The notes under the pieces were generated by a model. It was given only the letters and a program-made list of their open reading frames with translations. It ran no database searches and was not told the origin of the DNA. The translations under genes and the position numbers were made by a program. Of a stretch of DNA of 64,000 nucleotides, positions 34,931 to 43,497 are shown in pieces. The stretch comes from JAFAXA01 sp963777325. Lineage in GTDB: Bacteria; Pseudomonadota; Alphaproteobacteria; Acetobacterales; Acetobacteraceae. Position 1 is the stretch's first letter. The number at the start of each line of letters is the position of its first letter. The stretch is from the NCBI GenBank assembly GCA_963777325.1, contig CAVZQE010000018.1, forward strand, positions 496,001-560,000. Direction: 5' to 3'.

Positions 34931-35580
34931 GCGAGGCCGAGCGTGAATTCGTGCTGGACGAGAGCCGCGCTCAACGCCTCGGCTTCGGCGAAGCGGTGTT
35001 TTGCGCGGGCAAGTCTTCGCTCCAGATCGCGGCGATCCTGGACGGGGCGCCCGGGCCGCTGCTGCTGACCCGGCTGGACCCGGAGCGGCACGCGGAATTG
35101 CCGTCCGCGCGACGCGCCGGGCTGGACTACGATCCTGTCTCGCGAACGGCGTATTTCGGCATCTCCGGCCCTGCGGCCGGTCCGGCCCGGACCGCCGTGG
35201 TGACGGCTGGAACATCGGACGTTCCGGTGGCGCGCGAGGCGATGCGGACGCTCGCGTTCCACGGAAGCGGGGCAGAGCTGATCGCGGACGTCGGCGTCGC
35301 CGGCCTGTGGCGGCTGATGCGCCGGGTCGAGGATCTGCGCGCGATGCGGGTGGTGATCGTCGTCGCCGGAATGGACGCGGCCCTGCCCAGCGTGATCGGC
35401 GGATTGATTGGCGGCGTCATCATCGCCGTGCCGACTTCCGTGGGCTACGGGGTGGCGGCGGGCGGCCACGCGGCCCTCAACGCCATCCTCACGAGCTGCG
35501 CGCCGGGGATCGTCACGGTCAACATCGACAACGGCTACGGCGCGGCGTGCGCGGCCCTGCGTGTGCTGAACGAACGCTGA
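34927..35580 (+). CDS. larB: Pyridinium-3,5-biscarboxylate mononucleotide synthase LarB
   Basis: LarB carboxylates and hydrolyses nicotinic acid adenine dinucleotide, the first step of nickel-pincer synthesis. The 217-residue protein has a short N-terminal region (LDESRAQRLGFGEAVFCAGKS). A PurE-like domain follows with VVTAGTSDVPVAREA, IVVAGMDAALPSVIGGL and SVGYGVAAGGHAALNAIL. The last conserved part, SCAPGIVTVNIDNGYGA, contains the catalytic cysteine. It is slightly shorter than many LarB. It is coupled to larE by ATGA. Confidence 0.95.
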   Translation: MSEAEREFVLDESRAQRLGFGEAVFCAGKSSLQIAAILDGAPGPLLLTRLDPERHAELPSARRAGLDYDPVSRTAYFGISGPAAGPARTAVVTAGTSDVPVAREAMRTLAFHGSGAELIADVGVAGLWRLMRRVEDLRAMRVVIVVAGMDAALPSVIGGLIGGVIIAVPTSVGYGVAAGGHAALNAILTSCAPGIVTVNIDNGYGAACAALRVLNER

Positions 35581-35591
35581 AGGAGAGCATG

Positions 35592-36611
35592 ATGGAACGG
35601 CGCGATTTCATGAGAACGACCGCCGTGGGCGTGGCGGCGGCCGCGATCGCCGCCGCCGGCCCGCCTCCCACTGGGCCGGTGACGTCGAAGATCCCTGAAA
35701 ACCCGGACATGAAGTATCGCCCGCTGGGACGGACCGGCGAGCGCGTGTCCCTGATCGGCGTCGGCGGCGCGCATCTGGCCGGGTCCGGTCCGAGCGAGGT
35801 CGAAGCCTTGCGCATCGTCCACGCCGCGCTCGATGCCGGGATCAATTTCCTCGACAATTGCTGGGACTACAACGGCGGCGACAGCGAGAGGCGGATGGGC
35901 CGGGCGCTGGCGCAGGGCGGCTATCGCGACCGCGCGTTCCTCATGACCAAGATCGACGGCCGCACCGCGGCGGCGGCGATGCGGCAACTCGAGGAGTCAT
36001 TGCAGCGCCTGCGGACGGATCACGTGGACCTGCTGCAATTCCACGAAATCATCCGCATGGACGATCCGGAGCGAATCTTCGCGAAGGGCGGCGCGATGGA
36101 GGCCGTGCTGCGCGCGCGCGAGCAGGGCAAGCTCCGCTACATCGGCTTCACCGGCCACAAGAGTCCGGCGATCCATCGCCATATGTTCGAGGTCGCCGAC
36201 CGGCACGGCTTCCATTTCGACGCGGTGCAGATGCCGCTGAACGTGATGGACGCGCATTTCGACAGTTTTGAGCAGAGCGTCGTGCCGGTCGCGCTTCAGC
36301 ACGGCACGGGGATCATCGCCATGAAGACGTTCGGCGATCCGTTCATCCTGCAGACCAAGGCCGCCGCCCCGGTCGAGATGCTGCACTACTCGATGAGCCT
36401 GCCGGTCAGCGTCGTCGTCACCGGCATTGACCGCATGCCGATCTTGCAGCAGGCGCTCGACGCGGTCCGCAGCTTCGAGCCGCTCACCCCAGAGCGGCGC
36501 GCCGCGTTGCTCGCGAAGACCGCGTCGGCCGCGCGAGACGGCAAGACCGAGCGCTACAAGACGACGCACTATTTCGACGGCACCCTGCACAACCCGCAAT
36601 GGCTGGGCTGA
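35592..36611 (+). CDS. Tat-exported aldo/keto reductase
   Basis: The protein has 339 residues. A twin-arginine signal (MERRDFMRTTAVGVAAAAI) is followed by an aldo/keto-reductase barrel: YRPLGRTGERVSLIGVGGAH, INFLDNCWDYNGGDSERRMG with the catalytic Asp/Tyr, and LMTKIDGRT with the Lys. HVDLLQFHEIIRM and RYIGFTGHKS follow. Twin-arginine export suggests cofactor loading in the cytoplasm. It follows larB by 11 bases, so it is probably in the lar operon. Relatives are oxidoreductases of unknown substrate. An ATG three bases upstream (35589) is also possible. Confidence 0.88.
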   Translation: MERRDFMRTTAVGVAAAAIAAAGPPPTGPVTSKIPENPDMKYRPLGRTGERVSLIGVGGAHLAGSGPSEVEALRIVHAALDAGINFLDNCWDYNGGDSERRMGRALAQGGYRDRAFLMTKIDGRTAAAAMRQLEESLQRLRTDHVDLLQFHEIIRMDDPERIFAKGGAMEAVLRAREQGKLRYIGFTGHKSPAIHRHMFEVADRHGFHFDAVQMPLNVMDAHFDSFEQSVVPVALQHGTGIIAMKTFGDPFILQTKAAAPVEMLHYSMSLPVSVVVTGIDRMPILQQALDAVRSFEPLTPERRAALLAKTASAARDGKTERYKTTHYFDGTLHNPQWLG

Positions 36612-36635
36612 CCGGCGGCAGCCTGGGTCGCCGGG

Positions 36636-37967
36636 CTACCGCGACATAGCCCCCGCGGCGACCTCGCGAGGCTGGCCACGGCCGATGACCAGCACGGCGA
36701 CCGATCCGGCCGCCGTCAGCGCGACGAGCGGGAGCAGGGCGAGCGGATAGCTGCCGGTCGCGCCCTTGATCGCGCCAAGCAGGGAGGAGCCGGCGAAGGC
36801 GCCGAGATTGGCGAGCGCGTTGACCTGCGCGATGCCCGCCGCCGCCATCGTCCCGGACAGCCACTCGGTGGACAACGCCCAGAACGGCCCCTTGATCGCG
36901 TAGGTGCCGGTCAGCGCCAGGGTCAGGATCACGATCATCGGGCCGATCGACCTGAAGACGAAGCTGCAGAGCAGGCTCGCGGCGACCAGCGCCAGCGGCA
37001 AGGCCGTGTTCCAGACCCGCTCCCCGCTGCGGTCGGAGCGACGCCCCCAGTAGATCATCGCGACCGACGCGACCGCGAACGGGATCGAGTTCAGCAAGCC
37101 CGTCTGCATGTTGGTGAGGCCGAAGGATTTGATGATCTGCGGCTGCCAGAGCGAGAGCGCGTTGCTGGTCGCGGATGCGCCCGAATAGACGAGCGCCAGG
37201 ATGAGCACGTGCTTGTTCCAGAGCACGCTCCAGACCGAGGCGTGCCGGGACGTCTTCGCCCGGCCCTTTTCCGCATCGAGCCGGGACCGCAGCCAGGCGC
37301 GTTGATCGGTGGTGAGCCAACCCGCCTTTCCCGGTCCGTCCTGCAGCACGAACAGGCAGGCGATGCCGAGCAGCACGGCCGGGACGGCTTCGAGGATGAA
37401 CAGCCACTGCCAGCCGCGCAGGCCGAGCATGCCATCGGTGCCGAGCAGCGCCGCCGAGATCGGGGAGCCGAGGAAGCTCGAAAGCGGGATCGCCACCATG
37501 AAGATCGCGACGATGCGGCCCCGGTACGCGGACGGGAACCAGTATGTCAGGTAGAGAATGACGCCGGGGAAGAACCCGGCCTCGGCGGCTCCGAGCAGCA
37601 GGCGCACCGTATAGAACGACCACGGCCCGACGACCGCCGCCATGCAGGCCGAGACCAGTCCCCACGTGATCATGATCCGGGCGAGCCAGAGCTTGGCCCC
37701 GACCTTCTCCATGGCGAGATTGCTCGGCACCTCGCAGAGCACGTAGGCGATGAAGAACAGGCCGCCGCCCAACCCGAACACGGATGGAGAGAGGCCGACA
37801 TCCTTGTTCATCTGGAGCGCCGCGAACCCGGCATTCACGCGGTCAACGAAGGCGATGAAGTAGCAAAACATCAGGAACGGGACGATGCGCAGCGTCACCC
37901 GTCGCATCGTGGACGCTTCGATCATCGCTTCGTCTCGGGCGCTAGGCGGCATGGCCGTTTGTTCCAT
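36636..37967 (-). CDS. MFS transporter, anion:cation symporter type
   Basis: This 443-residue permease has twelve predicted helices. MRRVTLRIVPFLMFCYFIAFVDRVNAGFAAL, GAAEAGFFPGVILYLTYWFP and YRGRIVAIFMVAIPLSSFLG are ACS-family signatures. Such carriers import organic or sugar acids. The start overlaps the end of the upstream amidohydrolase by 26 bases, and an internal ATG at 37952 reduces this to 11. It forms a minus-strand unit with the amidohydrolase and the second MFS gene. Confidence 0.92.
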   Translation of the reverse strand: MEQTAMPPSARDEAMIEASTMRRVTLRIVPFLMFCYFIAFVDRVNAGFAALQMNKDVGLSPSVFGLGGGLFFIAYVLCEVPSNLAMEKVGAKLWLARIMITWGLVSACMAAVVGPWSFYTVRLLLGAAEAGFFPGVILYLTYWFPSAYRGRIVAIFMVAIPLSSFLGSPISAALLGTDGMLGLRGWQWLFILEAVPAVLLGIACLFVLQDGPGKAGWLTTDQRAWLRSRLDAEKGRAKTSRHASVWSVLWNKHVLILALVYSGASATSNALSLWQPQIIKSFGLTNMQTGLLNSIPFAVASVAMIYWGRRSDRSGERVWNTALPLALVAASLLCSFVFRSIGPMIVILTLALTGTYAIKGPFWALSTEWLSGTMAAAGIAQVNALANLGAFAGSSLLGAIKGATGSYPLALLPLVALTAAGSVAVLVIGRGQPREVAAGAMSR

Positions 37968-38784
37968 TTGTGTCGAAGCCGAACAGTCGGGCGGGCGTGT
38001 CGCACGAGACGATGCGCCGTTCCGCGAAATCTGGAAACCACTCGTCGAGACGCCGCCGTTCGGCCAGCGGCGTCGCGACGTGCTCGAATTGCGTGTGCGG
38101 CCAGTCGCTGCCCCACATCAGTCTGCCGAGGCCGAGCGCGTCCCGCAGCATGGGCGCCGCCCGCCGCGCGACGCGGTCTCTCCTGCCGTCGCCGCCCAGG
38201 CGATAGGCGGCCGAGAGCTTGACCCAGACGCGTTCCGTTCTGCCCTGGGCCAGCAGGAAGCGGAAGCCGGGATCGTCGACGCCGGCCGATGGGTCCGGGC
38301 GGCCGAAATGATCAACGACGACCGGCGCGCCCGTATCGAGCAGTGGCGGCAGGATCGCGGGCAGGCGCGCGGCCTCGGCGTGCACTTCGATCTGCCAGCC
38401 ATGGTCGGCGATGCGTCGCAGATGTCCGGCCCATTCCGGCCGACGGAAATCCGGGTCCGGCCGGCCGATCAGGTTCAGCCGCACCCCGACGCAGCCCGCA
38501 TCGTGCAGACTCCCGAGCGCGTCATCCGATGCGCCGGGGTCCACGACGGCTACTCCGCGCAGCCGTCCAGGCGAGGCCCGCAGCGCCTGCACCATGTAAC
38601 TGTTGTCCGTGCCGAGAAAGCTCGGTTGCACCAGCACGCCGTGCGACATGCCGCTGGCGTCCAGCATGGCGAGGTAGTCCGCAAGCGTTGCCTTGCCGCG
38701 AGGGTCGTAGCGGCGCTCCGCCGCAAGCGCGAGGGATGGATCAAACACATGCGCGTGGCAATCGACGCCGTGGAGAGCCGGCAT
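37942..38784 (-). CDS. Amidohydrolase-family (PF04909) hydrolase
   Basis: This 280-residue metal-dependent hydrolase resembles 2-pyrone-4,6-dicarboxylate lactonase. It has the CHAHVF metal motif (residues 9-14), DASGMSHGVLVQPSFLG, VGVRLNLIG, VVVDHFGRPDP and LMWGSDWPHTQFE with the conserved Asp. It is flanked by two organic-acid type transporters on the same strand, so a lactone or aromatic-acid catabolic step is likely. Confidence 0.9.
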   Translation of the reverse strand: MPALHGVDCHAHVFDPSLALAAERRYDPRGKATLADYLAMLDASGMSHGVLVQPSFLGTDNSYMVQALRASPGRLRGVAVVDPGASDDALGSLHDAGCVGVRLNLIGRPDPDFRRPEWAGHLRRIADHGWQIEVHAEAARLPAILPPLLDTGAPVVVDHFGRPDPSAGVDDPGFRFLLAQGRTERVWVKLSAAYRLGGDGRRDRVARRAAPMLRDALGLGRLMWGSDWPHTQFEHVATPLAERRRLDEWFPDFAERRIVSCDTPARLFGFDTNGTNGHAA

Positions 38785-38787
38785 CGC

Positions 38788-40062
38788 TCAGCCGTCCGCC
38801 AGGGCGGCGGCGCGCGTGATCTCCGGCGGTTTCGCCCCGTCCAGCGACTTGCCGCGTGTCTCGGGCAGCAGCAGGAGCGCGATGAGAACCAGCGAGTAGG
38901 CGACAGCCGCGTTGACGCCGATCGCCGTGCCGAGCGAGGTGCTCGCGCTCATGTAGCCGATCAGCACGGGCAGGCCGGCGGCCAGGATGCGGCCGAAATT
39001 GTAGCAGAAGCCAACACCCGTTCCGCGCACCCCCGCGGGATAGAGTTCGTTGAACAGCGCCCCCATGCTTGCCGGAATGCCCGCTGCGCAAAAGCCGAGC
39101 GGAAACCCGAGCAGCAGCATGGCCGTTCCGCCGATCGGTAGCAGCAGGTACGAGATCGTGACGCCGATGCAGCCGATCGCGAACAGCGCGACGGACGGCC
39201 GCCGCCCGAGCCGGTCCAGCAATTGCCCGGCGACGACGCAGCCGAGACCGAAGGCGACGATGATGATGCCGAGATAGGCCCCGGTGCCCATGACCGACAG
39301 GTGGCGTTCGGTTCTGAGATAGGTCGGAAGCCAGGTGAACAGGCCGTAGAAGCCGCCATGAGCGCCGAGGCCGAACAGGCCGCCGACCAGCGTCACGCGC
39401 AGCGTCTCGGGCGCGAATACGCCGAATAGCGTCTGCAGGAAACCGGGCTCCAAGCCTTTCGGGGCGGCGGAGCGCGCCGGCTCGGGGATGGAGCGTCGGA
39501 TGTAGAGGATCAGCAGCGCGGGCAAAAGCCCGATCGCGAACATCACCCGCCAAGCCATCCCAGGCGCGAACACCGAGAAGGCGACGGTGTAGAGCACGAC
39601 GGCCGCTCCCCAGCCAACCGCCCAGCCGCTCTGCACGGCGCCAAGCGCCTTGCCCCGGTGCTCGGGCCGGATCATCTCGGCCATGAGCACGGCCCCGCAC
39701 GCCCATTCGGCGCCGAAGCCAAAACCCTGGACAGCCTTGGTCGCGAGCAGCTGGCCGAAATTCTGGGTGAAAGCGGCGACGAAGGTCGCCGCCGCGAACC
39801 ACAGAACGGTAATTTGCAAGGCGCGCACGCGCCCGATGCGATCGGACAAGGCGCCCCCCAGCCATCCGCCAAGCGCGGAGGTCACGAGCGTGACGCCGCC
39901 CACGAGGCCGGCCTCGCCGTGACTGACCTTCCATGTCGCAATCAGCGCGGGAATGATCAGGCCGAACATCTGCACGTCGAGCGCGTCGAGCGCCCATCCG
40001 CCGAAGCAGGTCCAGAATGTCCGCCGTTCGACGCTGGTAATCTGGCCGTACCAGGTGAACAC
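38788..40062 (-). CDS. MFS transporter, aromatic acid / sialic acid type
   Basis: This 424-residue twelve-helix carrier has FWTCFGGWALDALDVQMFGLIIPAL, GGWLGGALSDRIGRVRAL, GFGFGAEWACGAVLMAEMI and a mid-protein GQLLDRLGRRPSV loop. This pattern is seen in the AAHS/sugar-porter-like carriers of carboxylates. It is the first gene of the minus-strand MFS-hydrolase-MFS unit and lies three bases from the hydrolase start. Substrate not determined. Confidence 0.92.
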   Translation of the reverse strand: MFTWYGQITSVERRTFWTCFGGWALDALDVQMFGLIIPALIATWKVSHGEAGLVGGVTLVTSALGGWLGGALSDRIGRVRALQITVLWFAAATFVAAFTQNFGQLLATKAVQGFGFGAEWACGAVLMAEMIRPEHRGKALGAVQSGWAVGWGAAVVLYTVAFSVFAPGMAWRVMFAIGLLPALLILYIRRSIPEPARSAAPKGLEPGFLQTLFGVFAPETLRVTLVGGLFGLGAHGGFYGLFTWLPTYLRTERHLSVMGTGAYLGIIIVAFGLGCVVAGQLLDRLGRRPSVALFAIGCIGVTISYLLLPIGGTAMLLLGFPLGFCAAGIPASMGALFNELYPAGVRGTGVGFCYNFGRILAAGLPVLIGYMSASTSLGTAIGVNAAVAYSLVLIALLLLPETRGKSLDGAKPPEITRAAALADG

Positions 40063-40242
40063 AACTGCTCCCCGCTGCCGTGCAACACTCCTCTATACGA
40101 TCTTTTCCGTCGCGTCGGCTATTCAGGTCCTGCTCGCTGAGATCCCATTCCGCTTTCCGGCTTGGCGGAGGAAAATAGCGCACGAAAACGTGTATCGCTT
40201 CGCGCGGCACCAATCACCGGCCCGCGAGTAATAGCCCTTCAC

Positions 40243-40779
40243 ATGGGCCGCCGCGAAGCGGAGTTCCAGGCTTCTCCCAACTGCGACAGGTATCGTCCGT
40301 TGACCGACACGCCACCCCAGGAGGGCGCCAGCGCGCAGGTGAACTCGCCCATTGCCGGGACGCGGCAGGAGCGGGAGATCGGGGGCGCGGGGGACGAAAA
40401 CGGCGTCCTCCTCGTGGCCGAGGAGAGGGTGACGGTCGAAAAGCGGGTCGTCGACCGCGAGCACGTCCGGGTCCGATTAGTTACGGACGAGACGACAGAA
40501 CTCGCGCGGGTCAGCCTGCGTTCTGAGCGGCTGGAGATCGAGCGCGTGCCGGTGGGCCGAGAGGTCGAGCAGGCGCCGCCGATGCGGGAGGAAGGCGGGG
40601 TGACCATCATTCCGATATTGGAAGAGGTTGTCGTGGTGCAAAAGCGGCTCGTTCTGAAGGAAGAGCTGCACATTCGCCGCATTGCCGAACAACGCGAGAT
40701 CACTGAGCCCGTGAACGTGCGGCGCCAGAGAGCCGAGGTCGAACGCCGTCCGGCCGCCAATTCCGATCCGAACGCTTAA
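40243..40779 (+). CDS. DUF2382 (YsnF/AvaK-like) stress protein
   Basis: The protein has 178 residues. After a variable N-terminus it has two copies of the DUF2382 strand-helix pattern: LLVAEERVTVEKRVVDREHVRVR and, further on, IPILEEVVVVQKRLVLKEELHIRR, ending EPVNVRRQRAEVERRP. The domain is linked to general stress response in Bacillus (YsnF). It opens the plus-strand stress cluster and is divergent from the MFS gene at 40062. Confidence 0.85.
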   Translation: MGRREAEFQASPNCDRYRPLTDTPPQEGASAQVNSPIAGTRQEREIGGAGDENGVLLVAEERVTVEKRVVDREHVRVRLVTDETTELARVSLRSERLEIERVPVGREVEQAPPMREEGGVTIIPILEEVVVVQKRLVLKEELHIRRIAEQREITEPVNVRRQRAEVERRPAANSDPNA

Positions 40780-40814
40780 CCCTGCTTTCGTCAAAACATA
40801 GAGGACATCGAAGC

Positions 40815-41981
40815 ATGACGACGAGAACCGTTACCGCAATGTTCAACACGCGCGCCGAAGCAGACACCGCAGCCCAGCAACTTTCGAGCGAGCTTGGTGT
40901 TGCCCGGTCGGCGGTGCGGACCAGCGCCGAGGGCGGAGCCGAAACGAGCAGCTACAGTTCGGCCCCGTCCGGGCAGGATACCGGCTTCCTGGCTTCCCTG
41001 AAGAACCTGTTTCTTCCCGAGGAGGACCGGTACGCCTACGAGGAGGGCGTGCGCCGCGGCAATGTGCTCGTGACGGCGACCATTGACGAAAACCAGGTGG
41101 ACCGCGCTTGCGCTATCCTCGAGAACGCCGGGGCGGTCGATCTCGACCAGCAGGAGGAGAGCTGGCGTCAGTCGGGCTGGTCCGGCTACAGCGCGCCGTC
41201 CGCGGCGACGACGTCGGCCGCTGCCGGCGCCCTGGGCACCTCCCCGACCCTGGCTGGAACCGCTGGCGTGGCGGATACGTCGGGCTTGGCCGGCGTCGCC
41301 CCCACGTCCGTGTCGGGCTCGGGGCTGGAGACCGGGGCCAGCGCCCGCGCCTTCTCCGACGAGACCGCGCGGCGGGCGAACACGGGAAGCGATCAGGTGA
41401 TCCCCGTCGTCGAGGAGCGGCTGGTCGTCGGCAAGCGCGAGGTGGGCCGCGGCAGCGTCCGCGTGCGCTCCTACGTCGTCGAGCGCCCGGTTGAGCAGCA
41501 GGTCACGCTGCATGAGGAGCGGGTGGACATCGACCGTCGCCCCGTGGACCGCGCGCTCACCGAGGACGACCGCGCCGCGGCCTTCCAGGAGCGCACGATC
41601 GAGGCGACCGCCCGCTCCGAGGAAGCCGTCGTCGGCAAGGAGGCGCGGGTCGTCGAGGAGATTGCGATCCATAAGGAGGCAAGCGACCGCACGGAGACCG
41701 TGCGCGACACCGTCCGCAAGACCGAGGTCGAGGTCGAGGACGGAAAGGGCGTCGCGACCGGTGGGACCGCGACGACGCGCTCAGGAAGTGGCACACTGTC
41801 GGACAACGCCGCGACGCGGGCCACGGACCGGACGCTCAACACCAACGTCAGTGGAACCAATCCGGGTGCTGACGCCCCCGACGGCACCCCGGGCAACCCG
41901 CCCGGCACGATGGCCAGCCGGGCCGTGGACAAGACGCTTGGCACCAACATCAGCGGCGCCAATCCGGGCCGCAAGTCGTAA
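40815..41981 (+). CDS. 17M-like plus DUF2382 stress protein
   Basis: The protein has 388 residues. The N-terminus (RTVTAMFNTRAEADTAAQQL, YAYEEGVRRGNVLVTATIDE) has the general-stress 17M fold. A Ser/Ala/Gly linker leads to DUF2382 (VIPVVEERLVVGKREVGRGSVRVR, then VEEIAIHKEA). The last 60 residues carry two near-copies of a short motif, DRTLNTNVSGTNPGA and DKTLGTNISGANPG, separated by a Pro/Gly segment. The domain order matches YsnF-type proteins. It lies 35 bases after the previous gene. Confidence 0.85.
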   Translation: MTTRTVTAMFNTRAEADTAAQQLSSELGVARSAVRTSAEGGAETSSYSSAPSGQDTGFLASLKNLFLPEEDRYAYEEGVRRGNVLVTATIDENQVDRACAILENAGAVDLDQQEESWRQSGWSGYSAPSAATTSAAAGALGTSPTLAGTAGVADTSGLAGVAPTSVSGSGLETGASARAFSDETARRANTGSDQVIPVVEERLVVGKREVGRGSVRVRSYVVERPVEQQVTLHEERVDIDRRPVDRALTEDDRAAAFQERTIEATARSEEAVVGKEARVVEEIAIHKEASDRTETVRDTVRKTEVEVEDGKGVATGGTATTRSGSGTLSDNAATRATDRTLNTNVSGTNPGADAPDGTPGNPPGTMASRAVDKTLGTNISGANPGRKS

Positions 41982-42005
41982 CCAGGCGGAAGGCCGAGGA
42001 GCAAA

Positions 42006-42029
42006 GGGGGAAGCCGGAAGGCTTTCCCC
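42006..42029 (+). terminator. GNRA-capped hairpin after the DUF2382 gene
   Basis: A ten-pair stem (GGGGGAAGCC with GGCTTTCCCC, one G-T pair) closes on a GGAA loop 24 bases after the stop at 41981. Only a weak T-run follows, so it may attenuate rather than fully stop transcription into the next gene. Confidence 0.5.
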
Positions 42030-42090
42030 TGTTCCGCGTCTCAGCCGGGCCGTCCGGCTGCTCGAGTCACAAGAGAGGAAGCATACATAC

Positions 42091-42610
42091 ATGAAAACCG
42101 TCCCGCTCGCATTCGCCGCCGCGTTCGATCGCGACCGCTGCGGCCGCACAGACAACGACGACGACAACGCCGGGCAACCCGAGCGCCACTCCGGGAACCG
42201 CGCTGGCTCCGGCGGCCGGCGTGGGCGCGGGCGCCGGCGCGGGCGCGGTAATGTCGCCCAACGCCTCCACCGTGCCCGGCACAAGCATGGGAACGCCGCC
42301 CGCGGCGCATCGCCCCGGCACGGAGACCACGACCAACAACGGCGGGTCCAATCGCAATAACGGTGTCGGGGCGGCGAGCGGCAACAATAACCAGGCGGTG
42401 GCGACGACGAGCGCCAACGCGCCGCAACCCGCGCACGGCGCCAACTCGTTCAGCCGGGGCGAGGCGCGCAGCAGAATAGAAGGGCACGGCTTTCAGAAGG
42501 TCTCCGGGCTGAAGAAGGACAATAATGGCGTCTGGCGCGGAACGGGTATGAAGGACGGCCAGCAGGTGCATGTCTGGCTCGACTACAAGGGCAATGTCGG
42601 CCAGCAGTAA
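42091..42610 (+). pseudogene. Small exported protein gene with a frameshift in its signal peptide
   Basis: ATG at 42091 (ribosome site AGAGAGGAAG) starts MKTVPLAFAAAF, a signal-peptide beginning. The frame then fails. In another frame, from 42128, AIATAAAAQTTTTTTPGNPS continues the signal and mature protein through NNNQAVATT and a conserved C-terminal domain (SRIEGHGFQKVSGLKK, VWRGTGMKDGQQVHVWLDYK) to 42610. TTCGATCG at 42124-42131 has one base too many or two too few. Loss of a CG pair from TTCGCGATCG would restore a perfect export signal. Translation from an internal GTG could still give the C-terminal domain without export. The domain resembles small periplasmic proteins of unknown function. 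Confidence 0.6.
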
Positions 42611-42653
42611 TCGGGCCAACGCGGCAAATCACGCAATCGCACAGGAGGCCGAG

Positions 42654-43427
42654 ATGGCCACACGCACGTTCACTCATCTCTATGATCGTTACGAGGACGC
42701 GGCGCAGACCGTACAGGCGCTGAAAGACGCCGGCATCCCGGAGGACGACATCAGCCTGGTCTCGAACCGGGCGGGCGAGACGCCGGCGACCATCGGCCAG
42801 ACGGGCCAGCCGTCGGCGACGACGGGGTATGAAACCGCCGCGCCGACCACGACCGGCTACGAGGCGGGCACGACGGGCACGACGGGCACGGCGGGCTACG
42901 GCACGAGCGCGACGGCTACCACGGCCGGCTTGACGACGGGCGCGCCGGCCACGGGGGCCGAGAGCACCGGGGCCGAGAGCACCGGGGCGGGAGCAGGGGC
43001 CTCGGCCGGCACGCTGATCGGCGGCGGTCTCGGGCTGCTCACGGGCCTTGGGCTTCTGGCCATTCCGGGCGTCGGCCCGGTCGTCGCCGCCGGTTGGCTG
43101 GTCGCGACCATCACCGGGGCCGGGATCGGCGCCGCCGGCGGCGGCCTGCTCGGCTCTCTGGTCGGCGCGGGGGTGCCCGAGGATCAGGCCCACGCCTATA
43201 CGGAAGGCGTGCGCCGGGGCGGCACCCTGGTCACGGTCCGGGCGGACGAGAGCCGGGCCTCGACCATCGAGCGCGTGCTCGAGGGTCGCTCGGCATCGGC
43301 CGTGGACCTGTCGGCGCGTCGCGCCGACTATCAGGCCGAGGGGTGGACGGGGTACGACCCGGCGGCCGAGCCGTACACGGCCGAGCAGGTGGAAGCCGAG
43401 CGCTCCCGGCGCGTGCGGGTCTCCTGA
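42654..43427 (+). CDS. 17M-like stress protein with glycine-zipper membrane segment
   Basis: The protein has 257 residues. RTFTHLYDRYEDAAQTVQALKDAGIPEDDISLVS is the 17M-type N-terminal half. A low-complexity Thr/Gly/Ala region (about 50-110) follows, then a Gly-zipper hydrophobic hairpin (GTLIGGGLGLLTGLGLLAIPGVGPVVAAGW). VPEDQAHAYTEGVRRGGTLVTVRADE is the second 17M half. The strand order suggests one stress domain interrupted by a membrane insert. AGGAGGCC precedes the ATG. Confidence 0.8.
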   Translation: MATRTFTHLYDRYEDAAQTVQALKDAGIPEDDISLVSNRAGETPATIGQTGQPSATTGYETAAPTTTGYEAGTTGTTGTAGYGTSATATTAGLTTGAPATGAESTGAESTGAGAGASAGTLIGGGLGLLTGLGLLAIPGVGPVVAAGWLVATITGAGIGAAGGGLLGSLVGAGVPEDQAHAYTEGVRRGGTLVTVRADESRASTIERVLEGRSASAVDLSARRADYQAEGWTGYDPAAEPYTAEQVEAERSRRVRVS

Positions 43428-43497
43428 AAGGTGTGAAGTGGCTGATGGCCGGCGTGCGAATGTCGGCCATCGGCGCGCGTAGGGAAGGAGCGTGCAG

